Shown here: positions 11,600-23,214 of the stretch, one piece after another
Layout: each line of letters opens with the position of its first letter
Position numbering within the stretch: position 1 is the first letter of the stretch
Notes under the pieces: model-generated
Database searches by the model: none
Told to the model about the DNA's origin: nothing
Seen by the model: only the letters and a program-made list of their open reading frames with translations
Source of the DNA: Dendrocalamus latiflorus
Taxonomy: Eukaryota > Streptophyta > Magnoliopsida > Poales > Poaceae
DNA: 64,000 bases
Assembly (NCBI GenBank): GCA_017311315.1
Contig: CM029634.1
Location: forward strand, 21,345,891-21,409,890
Direction: 5' to 3'
Program-made: the position numbers and the translations under genes

Positions 11600-14155
11600 T
11601 GAGAGTGCCTTCCCTGGCACAGATTGGTGTTGAAGTTTCAACCAGTTGCCTTTTATCTCAGTCATAGTGGCACCGTGGTTCAAAGACAATGCTCCTTGAA
11701 TCTGCAATCCTTCTTCCAAGAAGCGCATGATCTGTCAGCCTTGGAGCAGTGTTTCTCGGAGGACGAGGTGTGGGCAACAATTAAATCACTCCCTTCAGAT
11801 AAGGCGCCGGGTCCGGATGGATACACCAGACGTTTCTTCAAAACTTGTTGGAGTATAGTGAAGGCTGATCTTATGGCTGCACTTAACAGGCTGTTGCAGA
11901 GTGATGTCAGTAATTTGTTCCTGCTTAACTCGGCGTACATCGTTTTGTTCCCTAAGACACCAGAAGCGTTGCAAATCAAGGATTACAGACCTATAAGCTT
12001 GGTTCATAGTTTTGCAAAGCTTGTCACCAAAATCTTGGCTAATAGGTTGGCTCGAAAACTCAAGGACATGGTGTCGCCAAATCAGAGTGCTTTTGTCCAA
12101 GGGAGATGTATCCATGATAATTTTATTTTGGTCCAACAAACGGCTAGTGCTGCATAGAAAAAGGGAACCAAGAGTTCTTCTCAAGTTGGATATTTCAAAA
12201 GCCTTCGATTCGGTGTCTTGGTCTTTCTTGCTGCAAGTTTTAAGCCATTTGGGTTTTGGTCCAATTTGGTGTAACTTATTATCCAAGCTCCTGAGGTCTT
12301 CAACAACTCGGGTTATGGTAAATGGTGTGCCGGGAGAGCTAATTCAGCACCAACGGGGGCTTCGGCAAGGCGACCCCTTGTCCCCGATGCTGTTCATCTT
12401 GGTCATGGATGTGCTTAACTCACTAATTAATAGGGCAAGTGAGAATGGTCTTTTGCAGCCCCTTCTTTCTAGAGGTTCTAGTTAGTGGGTCTCCCTTTAT
12501 GCTGACGATGTGGTTTTGTTCTTGCGGCCCTGTGTGGAGGAGTTCGAGTTGATCAAAGAGATTCTTCGGGTTTTTGGAGAAGCTTCGGGGTTGATCACCA
12601 ACTTAAGCAAGTGCTCGGTGACCCCAATCCAATGCCACCAACAAGACTTGGAAGCAGTGCAAGGATCCATTCCTTGCAAAGTTCAAGAATTCCCTTGCAG
12701 GTATCTTGGACTCCCACTGTCAATCAGAAAACTTCCCAAATCTGCCTTCTACATGGTAATTGACAAGATTGCAGATAAGCTGCCCGGATGGAAAGCTGCC
12801 TTGTTGCACCCGGCTGGCCGAGCCACACTTATTCGAGCGGTGCTCTCAGCAATTCCTATTTATCCACTCTTTGCGCTGGATTTCCCTAAATGGGCGCTTA
12901 AAGCAATTGACAAGATTCGCAGAGCTTTCCTTTGGAAGGGTCGCAAGAGTGTAAATGGAGGACATTGTCTTGTGTCTTGGGGCCGGGTCACGAGACCTTT
13001 GGAGCTTGGTGGATTGGGAATTCTTGATTTGGAAATCCTTGGTTGGGCGTTGCGCATGAGGTGACTGTGGCTCAAAAAGACCCAACCTGGTCGCCCATGG
13101 GCAGGTTTGGATATTCAGGTGCATCCCAATTTAGCAGCTATGTTCTCCATATCGATCATCTCTATGGTGGGGGATGGCTGTATGACCCTCTTTTGGTGTG
13201 ATAAATGGCTGCATGGCAAGTCTTTAATGGACCTTGCCCCCTTTCTCTGTGCGCAAGTGCCAAAGAGAACTGTCAGTCGGAGGACGGTCCAAGAAGCTCT
13301 AACAGATAATACTTGGGTTCATGATATTAGAGGCAATCTACCTATTCCAGTCTTGGAGGAGTTTATTGGCCTGTGGGAGGTCCTTGACCGAGTGAGGCTC
13401 ACCCCCGGTGTGGAGGATCAGCATGTTTGGAAGCCTTCCTCGGGCAGATTCTCAACTAAATCAGCGTACCACTGTTTTTTTTGTGGGGGCGGTGGATCTT
13501 GAACCTTGGAAGCAGATTTGGCGAACCTGGGCTCCTCCTCGTTGCAAATACTTTGTGTGGTTAGCCTCACTTAATCGCTGCTAGACCGCTGATCGTTTGG
13601 CCCGTCGTGGTCTTGTTCATCCTAAGTACTGCCCTTTGTGTGATCAAGTGGGTGAAACTATTCAGCACTTGCCCACTTCTTGCGTGTTCACTAGAAGTGT
13701 TTGGTTCTCAGTGCTTACTATGGTGTGACTACAGCGGCTAACTCCAGGTCCAGATGATTTGGTCTTCACCACATGGTGGCGTCAAGCTTTGCACCAAGTC
13801 CCTAAACAGCAGCGCAAGGGCTTTAATTCTTTGGTCGTGGTGGTGGCTTGGCGGGTTTGGAAGCATAGGAATGGTTGTATTTTTGACAGCGCCTCACCCA
13901 ATGTCAGCATTGTTTTGCAAGACATTTGAGATGAGGCCAAGTTGTGGTGTTTGGCAGGGGCCAAAGGCCTTTGTACCATTTGGTCATAAGTGTTGTATTG
14001 TGTTTAGTCGGGGGGCGTTCTAGTGTATTCTCCTTTTGCTGTTTCTGTTTCTCTAGCCTCGCCTTTTTGGTGAGGATTGTATGAGTCTTCTTAGACTCCT
14101 TTGTTTTTCTTAATATAATGATGCGCAGTTCTCCTACGCCTTCGAGTAAAAAAAA
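11600..14155 (+). mobile_element. L1-type LINE, 5'-truncated and mutated (copy 1)
   Basis: Pieces in changing frames make up the 3' part of a plant L1 ORF2. The reverse transcriptase begins with SDKAPGPDGYTRRFFKTCW (about 11797-11853), continues through DYRPISLVHSF and SAFVQGRCIHDNFIL, then KLDISKAFDSVSW and LRQGDPLSPMLF (12360-12396). The YADD catalytic box is at 12498-12509 after an in-frame TAG. A stretch ending in FRATLIRAVLS-type and GRKSVNGGHCLVSWG sequence follows, then the start of the zinc-binding RVT region. At least three stops or frameshifts make it inactive. The 3' end (AATGATGCGCAGTTCTCC, then oligo-A at 14148-14155) is the usual tail of this plant LINE group. The 5' boundary is approximate and no TSD was found. 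Confidence 0.85.
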
Positions 14156-15100
14156 TAGTGGAACTCAGTATTGACATGAAGAAAAATAGGGGAAAATCAG
14201 ATCGGATGAGTCAAATCTAGGAATTAGGGTTTTCAGAAGATGACCTATTTGGGAGTGGCCTATCTATGATCACATAGCTACAGTGAAATTATTTTTCTAT
14301 TCCAGGTAAGAAATCATGACACCTAGGTGTTAGCTGCTAACTTCTGGAAGGACTTGGTGGAACGCAAATAACATGGTACTGGAGCGTAATGGAGAGTTTC
14401 TTTAAGTACAGAGACCTGACCTGTGTTTTTCTTTTCCCAATATTTGCATACATATATATTGCCCTTTCATATTCCGCTCTATTTTTTGTGGTTATGGTGA
14501 CTCAGAGAAAACCATGAAGAAGGAATAATAGGAAATGAAAGGTGACACATATGGACTATGGTGCATCACATTTAGTCTATACATTCCATATAAAAGGGGC
14601 AACTAGTGTGGAAAGTGGCATTATGAAAATTTTCTGTTGCCCAGTAGCTGGCCAGTACCTTGCCACCTGCCCCTCCATTGAGCTCTGCCTCTTCTCCTTT
14701 GCCATGTGCTAGTTAGATCTGCCTTATATGGTTTATTTTTACAATTTGTGGTTCCTGTCTTATCAGAATATGTTCTGTAGTGCCATTGAACAAAAAACTT
14801 ACTTTATTCTTGGCTGTTATTTTTGGTACATGCATAGAGACTGTACATGTCTCCTACCTTGTTTTGGATACTTTGATGCCAACATCGTACCGTAATTTTT
14901 TATTTGGTGAATTTTGCTCTTGATTTCATGGACAAAGTTGTCCCAGTGGTCCTAGCCTCCTTCCTCAGATTTTAAATCTTCTTAAAGCCATATGATTGTA
15001 GATCCCATTAATAGCTCATCCGCCGATGGTTGTGAAATCAGTGTAGCTTAGTATGTGATTGCTGGATTACTTTGAAACCAAACATGATAACACGCTAACT
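14156..15100. other. Non-coding sequence between the two LINEs
   Basis: No conserved frame. In the broken-gene model this is intronic sequence of the MBD9-like locus. Confidence 0.4.
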
Positions 15101-15114
15101 ACACTTTGTTTGTT

Positions 15115-16596
15115 GTTTGTTTTTTTCCTTGCAAATATCTTGGTGTGCCCCTCTCCCTATGAAAGCTGACAAGGGCTGAAGTTCAGCCTATTATTGATAG
15201 GATTGTCAACCGTCTTCCGGGTTGGAAAGCAGAGTTGCTAACAAGGGTGGGCAGGAAAACATTGGTACAATTTGTGTTAACCTCTATGATGGTCTACTTG
15301 GCTATGGCAGTTGACCTCCCCCAGTGGGCGATTAAAGAAATAGATAAAATCCGTAGAAGTTTTTTGTGGAGAGGCAGAAAAAACACTAAGGGTGGCCATT
15401 GTCTTGTGGCGTGGGGCAAAACTTGCTGACCTTTTGAACTCGGTGGCCTTGGTATTTCCGATCTCCAGCGGATGGGATGGGCCCTCAGGATGAGATGGCT
15501 TTGGCTTCAGAAGACTGAACCTGACAGGTTTTGGGCCCCCCTTTCCGATCCAGATTCACCACTGTGTCTGGTCCTTCTTTTCTATAGCAACTTGCATTGA
15601 GGTTGGCAATGGCGCCCGCACCCTCTTCTGGACAGATAGGTGGATTCATGGGAAAAGGATCGCTGATCTGGCACCCCGTCCTTTTGCTTTGGTTCCCAAG
15701 AGACATGCCAATAAGCGCACGGTGAGGGAGGCTCTCACGGGTCATAACTGGATTGCGGATTTTATAGGAGCAATGACGGTTGGGGCCATTGCTGATTTTT
15801 TGGATCTCTGGGATCTCCTTTCACAGGTGGTGCTGCAGCCTGAATTAGAAGATAAACACATTTGGCGCTTCACTGCCAATGGAAACTATTCAGCAAAATC
15901 AACTTGTGAAGGTTTCTTTCAGGGAGGCATTGAGTTTAGTCCCTGGGAGCGAATTTGGAGAACTTGGGCCCCAAAAAAATGTCGTTTCTTTATGTGGCTG
16001 GCTGCACATGATAAGTGTTGGACTGCGGGTCGTCTGGCACGCCGAGGACTGCAACACCCTCCCCGCTGCTTGCTTTGTGATCAAGAGGAGGAAACCATTA
16101 ACCATCTCTCTTGTGTGTTTGCCCGCCAATTTTGGTTTGACTTGCTTCACAAGGTGAGATTACAGAACCTTTCCCCTCAACCGGGTGAGCCCTCCTTCAA
16201 AGAATGGTGGTCCAGATCACACAACGCAGTTGATGGCCAGGTCCGGCAAGGCCTTAATTCCATCATCATTTTGGGGGCATGGTCTCTTTGGAATCTCTGC
16301 AATCGCTGCGTCTTTGATGGGGCTGCTCCGGACGTTAGGGCTCTCTTGTCTGTTGTCAGTGAGGAGCTGAGGATTTGGGGTCTGGCCGGAGCAAAGGGTA
16401 TTTCATACCTAACTGCTCCGCCACAGGATTTGGTCTAGATCCTCTATGGTCGAGGTCGATCTTGTTTCCTGTACCATAGGCTAGAGTAGGTTTGTTGGGT
16501 GTGTGTTTGGGTCTGTAAAGGTTTTTTCAAACCCTGTTTTGTTTACCTTTCTTAATACAAAGATACGCAGCTCTCCTGCGTGTTTGAGAAAAAAAA
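15115..16596 (+). mobile_element. L1-type LINE, 5'-truncated (copy 2), with 14-bp TSD
   Basis: ACACTTTGTTTGTT occurs at 15101-15114 and again at 16597-16610 directly after the oligo-A tail, a target duplication typical of LINE insertion. The body starts inside the region after the RT core (LPGWKAELLTRVGRKTLVQF, 15220-15279) and reaches a long 3' frame at 15689-16438 with the zinc-binding RVT domain (WRTWAPKKCRFFMWL, LARRGLQHPPRCLLCD, NHLSCVFARQFWF). Stops at 15427 and near 15597 break it. The 3' UTR (AAAGATACGCAGCTCTCC) matches copy 1, so both belong to related subfamilies. Dead on arrival by 5' truncation. Confidence 0.88.
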
Positions 16597-16610
16597 ACAC
16601 TTTGTTTGTT

Positions 16611-17258
16611 TAGGGCAACTACTCTTTGTATTTTTAGTTCACCATCATTTTGTGCACATTTAGTTATCTTCATAAATGTTGCTCTGTTCCCTTAATAATT
16701 ATGGAGCTAAATTTGCTTTTGCATATCAATGTATTAAGAAGCCTGTAACCTTGACAGTTAATAGGTCCTGCTCCAATAACTCTCAGTAGTACTACAAAAC
16801 TACAAAGTATAAACAATCAAACCAATATTGTTCTTTCATTGTTGTGGATTGCTTTTATGTGCTATACTGAAGAGAATAAGTTGTGAAAGCATGTTTGCAT
16901 GCGCTATAGCTGGTTCATTTTGTTACAAAGCGGTCTTTTCATCGTCATGCATGATGCTTGCTTTTTTCTTGTCAAGTGGTTATTGTATTGATCATCATTT
17001 ACTTGAAAGATCTGTTCAAACAAAAAAAAAACTTCTGATTTCTTGAAACGTTGGTTTGTTGCATCTTGCAAAGCAAAATGAAACTACAAGTAATTTGTGG
17101 CAGCTATTTTAGCAATACCCTTTATAACCTGGAGTGTTTTTGGGTGCTCTGACAATAACAATGTCTGTGATGTTATTGGAAGTTTTCTAATGACCTTTGT
17201 TATACAGACACTACACTATTATCATTAGGTAGTTAATATGCTCTTTTGATTCCTACAG
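16611..17258. other. Probable intronic sequence upstream of pseudoexons
   Basis: AT-rich, no conserved frame. It ends in TTTGATTCCTACAG, a good splice acceptor for the exon at 17259. Confidence 0.4.
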
Positions 17259-19085
17259 GATAAATGTTGCCGATGGAGCTCATTGGACTGAATTTGCTAT
17301 GCAGTTGCCACATTTCGAGGGGCTTCACTTGAAGAATACTTCTCTTTATGGTAAGGATAACAGAGCAATCATATCTACTGTAAGAGAGGTGTCAGGTGTG
17401 TAGGTGCTTTTTGGTCGGAGATGTGCTACGCTTTTTAAGCCCTGTAACTTTTTAGACAGCAATTTGCTGTGCTAACCATCAAAGTCGAATACTGTCAGCC
17501 ACTATGCTTAGTTCATAGTCAGTCAGGAAATTTGCAGTATGTTGTTGTGTGCTCACGTAGGCCATAGTATGTGCTTATCAGTAAAGGGTAATTTAGTTAC
17601 CAGTTCCCCAAAAATTCTGCATCTTACTAACATTTGAGGTCACTCACATGGAGTTCGGAGCTTCATATATTATAGATGTGTGTTTTCAAAAGTGACTATT
17701 GACCATCGTTGGTGCAGCTTAAATAATTCCACTTCTGGCTATCTTGTTGCAGATGGGAATCGGTTTATGCCAACATTTGTTCTTGCTCATTGTCTGAGCA
17801 TGAGATAGCAATTTATTTCCATGGACTGAGATACCATTGCTGATGGAAACATAGCACAAAGGTCGATTCATTTATGCAGAAGGATAAGAGATCTTCCACA
17901 AACATCAACAGTACCCAAGTTTGCTGAGAACCAAGAGTTTGGAATTGCCAACATTTTTATGGATCCATCTTTTTTTACGAATGCAACGGAGCCTAGTTCT
18001 ACAGAAAACAGAAGTTCATTGAAGCCTCTAAAATTTCTTGCAGAAAATAGTAACCGTCAGCCACATCATCGTTCTGTGAGTATCTTATTTTCCTTTTCAG
18101 ATTCTGGTTCTTCACCCAGTGTCCATTACATATGTTATTGTTTCCACCGGTACAAATTTTTAGTTTTTTGACAGTGTATTTTTTAATCTTCTATTAGCTT
18201 TGATACTGATTTTGACAGTATTGCTTTGCTGTGGTGTAACTCTAGGTTGGCCTACCTGTTCAATATAGAGATTTCTTTATTACCAGCTTGGGAGAAATTG
18301 ATATATGGGCAAGCTACCATAATTGCAACCAGATATGGCCCGTGGGTTTTACGTCTTACTGGCACGATAGAGTTACTGGTTCACTGTTTTGAGTGTGAGA
18401 GGTGTGATGGAGGGAATTTTGGGCCTTTGTTTAAGGTGAGAAGGTTACCATGTTTAGTGTTCCCACTTCCAGATGCATCAACCATTCTCTCTCAAAATGG
18501 TGCAAGAAAGGCCGATACAATAGAAGGTGAGAAGGTTACCATGTTCAGTGTTCCCACTTCCAGATGCATCAACCATTCTCTCTCAAAATGGTGCAAGAAA
18601 GGCCGATACAATAGAAACAAAGGAAAGTAGCAGTTTGGTTGAAGATACTGCTAATGATACGAATGATAATATTTTAATGCTCCTATCCGATCCCTCTGAG
18701 ACCAATCAAGATTTCTTATCATGTCTTAGGAATGATATGGAGGGTAAAAGGACTTCTTTATGTTGCAATGATGTACAGAGTTCACATATGACAGTACCAA
18801 CAGCGACATCACATCTTGGGACTGTTAGTTGGGTGCTGAGTCAAGAAGCTAGTATTCATGACAGAATTGGTGAGTTTACATTTGAGGGAACATCGCCTTC
18901 CTCAGTATGGAGGATGATTTCTTGTGCTATGATGGAAGCTTGTGAAAAAAATGTACAAGGAACATGGCCATTTGGTGTCTTCTGCACGCACAGTAGTGAA
19001 AAGCACTCATTTGACAATGGGAATGGATTTCAGAACTTTGATGCTTGCACTCCATTGACTAGATTTTGCTCATCCAATGGGCCCA
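17259..19085 (+). pseudogene. MBD9: MBD9-like pseudogene fragment (FYRN and FYRC exons)
   Basis: Exon-like pieces with splice signals. 17259-~17351 reads INVADGAHWTEFAMQLPHF and ends at GTAAGG. A piece after TTGTTGCAG at ~17752 runs to 18076 (ADGNIAQRSIHLCRRIRDLP) and ends at GTGAGT. A piece after TAACTCTAG at 18245 carries the FYRN core (LPVQYRDFFITSLGEID, YHNCNQIWPVGFTSYWHD). A last piece contains the FYRC core (GTVSWVLSQEASIHDRIGEF, SPSSVWRMISCAMMEACEK). FYRN/FYRC pairs occur in trithorax-type proteins and in plant MBD9, where a PHD finger lies N-terminal, as at 3918-4670. Breaks: an extra T in the TTTTGAG near 18390, a 91-bp tandem duplication (18435-18616) that shifts the frame, and an extra A in the run at 18945-18951. 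Stops also lie near 17805. The sequence stops abruptly at ~19085 where LTR sequence begins. The MBD and bromo regions are absent, so no full product is possible from this window. Confidence 0.7.
18435..18616 (+). repeat. 91-bp tandem duplication inside the FYRN region
   Basis: The block starting GGTGAGAAGGTTACCATGTT is repeated at 18435 and 18526 with one base difference seen (TTTAGTG versus TTCAGTG). Because 91 is not a multiple of three, the second copy is read in another frame. Confidence 0.92.
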
Positions 19086-19091
19086 ATATAC

Positions 19092-19213
19092 TGTTAGATG
19101 TGTATTATACTTGTGTATTTTTCCTGTTGTATGCTATTCTTGCATGTGTATATATACCGGTCTATTGGCCTCATGATGAATATAAGCGCTATTCATAACA
19201 TGGTATCAGAGTC
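19092..19213 (+). mobile_element. Short copia-type LTR (109 bp) followed by a primer-binding site
   Basis: TGTTAGATGTG...TATTCATAACA (19092-19200) has TG/CA ends and is followed at once by TGGTATCAGAGTC, complementary to the 3' end of initiator methionine tRNA. This is the normal LTR-PBS order of plant copia or TRIM elements. It abuts the broken FYRC exon. Confidence 0.7.
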
Positions 19214-19315
19214 AAGAGGTTTTGACTTCAAGACTCGACTAATGTAATTAAAAAAAATAATTGCAGTCTACTTCTATTCCACGTCTTAGGTCTGAGAGCC
19301 TACAATGAGGGGAGT

Positions 19316-19396
19316 GTTGAAGTATAAATGAATTGCCTGTCTTTTCTCATCAGCTTAAGCTTTTGGGTGAATTGGTTGGTGCATATAACTTAATAT
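19316..19396 (+). mobile_element. Second short copia-type LTR fragment
   Basis: A purine tract (AATGAGGGGAG) precedes TGTTGAAGTATAAATG...GTGCATATAACTTAATA, then TGGTAT. Purine tract, TG start and a following TGGTAT fit another short LTR with a partial PBS. It differs from the LTR at 19092, so at least two elements are mixed here. Confidence 0.5.
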
Positions 19397-19505
19397 GGTA
19401 TACATGGATATACTTTATGTTATCTTGTAGTGATGTTTTATCCATCTACAAGACTTTTGCCACTATGGTCCGTATTCAGTTTGACTCTTATTCATATTTT
19501 TCGTG

Positions 19506-19745
19506 CTGATTCCGCTTGGGAGTACTTGTCAGGAGTTCTTCGTAGTTTTCTTGCTGAGCATGGCACTCTCAGTTTTTTTGTTCAGGTGCTCATGCTCAGA
19601 ATGGGGTGGCTGAACGAAAATATCGTCATCTTCTTGAGACAGCTCGTGCTCTCGCGCTCTCTTAGTTTTTTTTGTCCAGGTGCTCATGTTCAGAATGGGG
19701 TGGTTGAACGAAAGCATCATCATATTCTTGAGACAGCTCGTGCGT
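19506..19745 (+). pseudogene. Copia integrase fragment with an internal duplication
   Basis: Decayed reading of the integrase core C-terminal part: EYLSGVLRSFLAEHGT, then a block equivalent to PGAHAQNGVAERKHRHLLET, present twice in tandem (about 19583-19650 and 19676-19740) with about 93-bp spacing. Frameshifts separate the pieces. Confidence 0.65.
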
Positions 19746-19754
19746 GGTCAAGTG

Positions 19755-21655
19755 GTGATGGACTGCCCCCTTTATGGGGTGTTTGCATTGAACTCGCCGC
19801 TTCTGTGGGCACTTGTTGACCGGTGGAGACCGGAGACCGGAGACCCACATATTTCACTTTTGGTGGGGGAAGATGACCATCACCCTGCAGAATATTGCTT
19901 ACCTTAACGGCTTGCTACAATGGGGTCATCCCATGGTTCCACCCCCTAGATCAGCCGATTGGAAGGTACGTCTGTTGCACTGGTTTAGTCATCCCATTCC
20001 GAATAGGATCCATAGAGTGCCACATTCGTGGTTGCAACAGTACATGCAATGCCTAGCAGACGTGTCTATGGAGGTTATGAGGTCACACCTAGTTGCTTAC
20101 TTGCTCTTCATATTTGGGTGGTCCTATTTCCTATGACTCAAGAAGATTAGGTGTACCCTAGTTACATCCACATCGCTATGTCCCTAGGTGACGCCGAGCT
20201 TGATGAGGTCCGCTATACAGCTGGGGCTCGGCTATACTAGTCATGACCTACAGGGGTTTGTGCGACAGCTCACAGCGTGCTACTGACGAGCCAAACCTCG
20301 TCATCTGCTACACCTAATTGCAGTTGTAGTTGTAGAAGTACTTTTTTTATTGGTCAATCGTACTTTTGAGTGAAGGTGCACCCGTACCAGTTGGAGGCAT
20401 GGTTCTATGGTCACGTGATGGCGAAGGCCTAGTAGATGAACCCACGATAGGTACTCGTTGGACTGCTAACGAGCTAGGATGGTCCAGGGAGAGACCATGG
20501 TGGGTGAGTGTACCTAGAGTTCCACAACACATCGAGACCTTGCACGAAGGGTAGCGTCGTGTGGACGGTGTGGACCATAGAGTTCATATTCAAGACAATG
20601 CCTTTCAACTTGTTAGAGCAATGTGAGCACGACAGGGATTACTATCTTACAACCTGCCACCTCGAGTTCTCCCATATGGTAGAGCCCTACACCCCCAATG
20701 AGTCATGAGACAGTTCGGATTTACCAACAGGTGCCGCTAGCACTGGGTCAACCATTACTTTAACTTCTAAGTCATGTACAATTTGTTTCTTTTTTATTTT
20801 CCTATTAAAATAACAGTTGCATACTATGACTTTTTCATAGGCAAACGAAGAAGGAACGTAAGAGCAATAACGGAGGGCGACACATGTGTCGTGGATCACG
20901 GCCTAGGAGCAACACAGGTTGAGTAGGAGCTACGACCATATGACCCAGACAAGTACCCCATATACTTGCAGTGGTACATACCATGAACCCATTGCAGACT
21001 AATGGGGCCCTCTACGCAGCCCCCGCTGTAGGCCATGTATGTCGACAGGTTGGCACTAGGCCTAGATCAACACCGTGCGGCACGACATGACGTGACAGTA
21101 AAAGATTTCAAGTTCGTATTTATACTATTCTATTCATGCATACACGACTAACCTATTTCGTCCGTCGTTGTAGTACGACTGGCTTCACCATATCGTTGGA
21201 GGGTGGTGTCGCACTATGCTGCGGATGCTCGAGCACGTTGGAACATCTGCTGGGGTCCATCCGCAACGTGTACGGGGATGTTAAACATGCACTAGGGGCC
21301 ATCAGCTGCAGCTGTCCTAGCGACATATTTATCCTAGGGGTGATGAGCCGCACCATCGTCCATCTGCAGCTTTGTTCACACGTCCTAGCTCTTTTAACGT
21401 ACCGACCTAGCCTAAGTTGTTCCTCGTCCACACATCGCACTGTTCAGGTTTGCAATTTCATATTTTATTGCAATCAGCACAATACCTTATTTTCATTGTT
21501 CTTCATACATGTTGTCTTTGTGTGGGTTGTTCGCGCCAACACTACTCTGCTTCCATCTTCGTCGCGGAGGCAGCCCGATGCTGGACCTCCCTCACCGAGG
21601 GGACAACAGAGCACAACATGTCCGTCCTCGTCATGAAGACAGCCTGACACACACA
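19755..21655 (+). pseudogene. Decayed plant mobile domain (PMD, MAIN-like) gene
   Basis: Pieces in alternating frames: LVDRWRPET, then HIFHFWWGKMTITLQNIAYL (19843-19905), PPPRSADWK, then VPHSWLQQYMQCLADVSMEV and LLFIFGW. After a stop come YIHIAMSLGDAELDEV- and MTYRG-like pieces. This is the aminotransferase-like plant mobile domain found in MAIN/MAIL proteins and in many transposon-borne genes; it is thought to derive from retrotransposons and affects silencing in Arabidopsis. Several frameshifts and stops make this copy non-functional. Downstream coding remnants continue weakly to ~21650. The call rests on motif memory of the RPETHTFH...GEMTVTLQDVA signature. Confidence 0.7.
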
Positions 21656-21695
21656 ACACCCCAATAAGTGATGTTGACTCGCCTGTTCGAGACTG

Positions 21696-22570
21696 TGTAA
21701 CATTCCAAATTTGGGAAATATTGAAAATGAGAAGAATTTAAAACTTTTTATTGCATTTCGGTGTTATTCAATTTTTTTTGTCATTTACTTAGGAACTTTG
21801 ATTTGGTTTTGCCAAACAATTCAGATAATAAAGATAAAATCTGTGGTGAAGAGCCAAATAATTAGAAATCAAATTGAGCAAAATTTTGATTTTAAAATTC
21901 AAATAAAAAATGAAGTCTAAAATTAAATAAAACCAAAAGTAAAGGAATATCAAAACATCCAAATATTTGAGCTGAGAATTCAAATTTGAATTCAAAGACA
22001 AATTCAAAACTCAAAAATGGAAATCCAAATTCCAAAATTTGCTAGCATTTTCTTCTCTTCCTTCCTTTTCTTTCCCTCACTGCCACCGGCCCCCACCTTC
22101 TTCTCCTCCTCTTTCTTTCCTCTCTCATTCCCCTGTCTTGCTCCCAGACAATGACCCGACCACAATGTGCGCCCACCTCACCGCATGCCGCGTCCACTGC
22201 ACGCGTCGCTCGTGTGCCCCCAACCACACCGCTGCTTCGCACTATTGGGCAACAGCATAGCGCCGCCTCACACTGCTCCCCTAGCTATTTAAACCCTGGC
22301 TCGCCTCCATCTTCTCTCCTCTTTTCCTTCTCCTCCCACTCCAAGCCGCGCTCATCTTGAGCCTGTGCCGGCCACCACTGCATTCATTGTTCCGACCACT
22401 ATGGCGATCCTCTTCCCAATCCAAGTCTATCACATCGCGTTCTAGGTTGCCAATTGCGTTCTCCCTTGGTCAAATTGGAGCTTTCCCCAATTGGGTTCAA
22501 AGGCTATGGAAAGGATCACGTTGCCTCTGCTTTATACCTCTTGGAAGTATGTACAATGCAGGTGTTTAGA
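21696..22570 (+). mobile_element. Possible gypsy-type LTR fragment
   Basis: Starts TGTAACATTCCAAATTTGG, resembling LTR starts of the TGTAAC type, then an AT-rich part, a CT-rich GC-high block, a TATTTAAA-like motif near 22296 and CTCATCTTGAGCC. This composition profile is common in grass gypsy LTRs. No 3' end or TSD found. Confidence 0.35.
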
Positions 22571-22975
22571 GAGATGCTTAGTAATGACAAACTATTTTTT
22601 TTGCCACATAGGATAGGTGAGGTGCTTATTGTCAAGCATCAATACTTAAATAAGCATATGTGCTTAGCAAGTCCTTATGTATATAATTATATCTAATTAA
22701 TAGATAATATAGCATCTAAGCATCCACAGAACAATTATTTGCATTGGATAAAATAACCTTTACATAGGTACTTAATAATATAGCTATATTCTCTCTTTAA
22801 ACGTTTATATATAAGTATCTTACATTGAACATGTGGTTATGCGTCACTCTATCTTGCTGCACCCAGCGGACTGTTGCATGCATCTCTCCTGAGTTGATTT
22901 TTCTCTAGTGTGGTCCGGTTTCTGTGTTCTCTGCCGAGTTGATTCTGGGCGCGATCAACATGGCTGCGCTACAGT

Positions 22976-23214
22976 GCAGCGGGCTTATTTGGCACTATTC
23001 ATAAGTTTTGTCTTTTTCTGAATTTTTGGCTTTTTGTTGAGCTTTTTTGCCGGTTCTTTTTTTTCCCGTGTTTGTTTGTATTATACGTAATGGGCTAACA
23101 TATTTTTTTATATTTTTAAATTTTTTAAATTTAATTATGCTAAATAAGGCTCTGTCAGCTACAATGTTTTCAGCCATAAGCCATGAGCTTTTCAGCCGAA
23201 CCGATCACCCCCTC
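22976..23214 (+). mobile_element. MITE-like repeat, family C (copy 2)
   Basis: CACTATTCATAAGTTTTGTC...TTTGCCGGTTCTTTT...GGGCTAACATATTTTT...GAGCTTTTCAGCCGAACCGAT is nearly the same as 52070-52310. Non-coding. Confidence 0.65.

Noticed and set aside
15485..15745. Minus-strand ORF in LINE copy 2
   Set aside because: Antisense shadow of the LINE reverse-transcriptase C-terminal region.
19201..19213. tRNA-like sequence
   Set aside because: It is only the short complement of a tRNA 3' end, a retrotransposon primer-binding site, not a tRNA gene.
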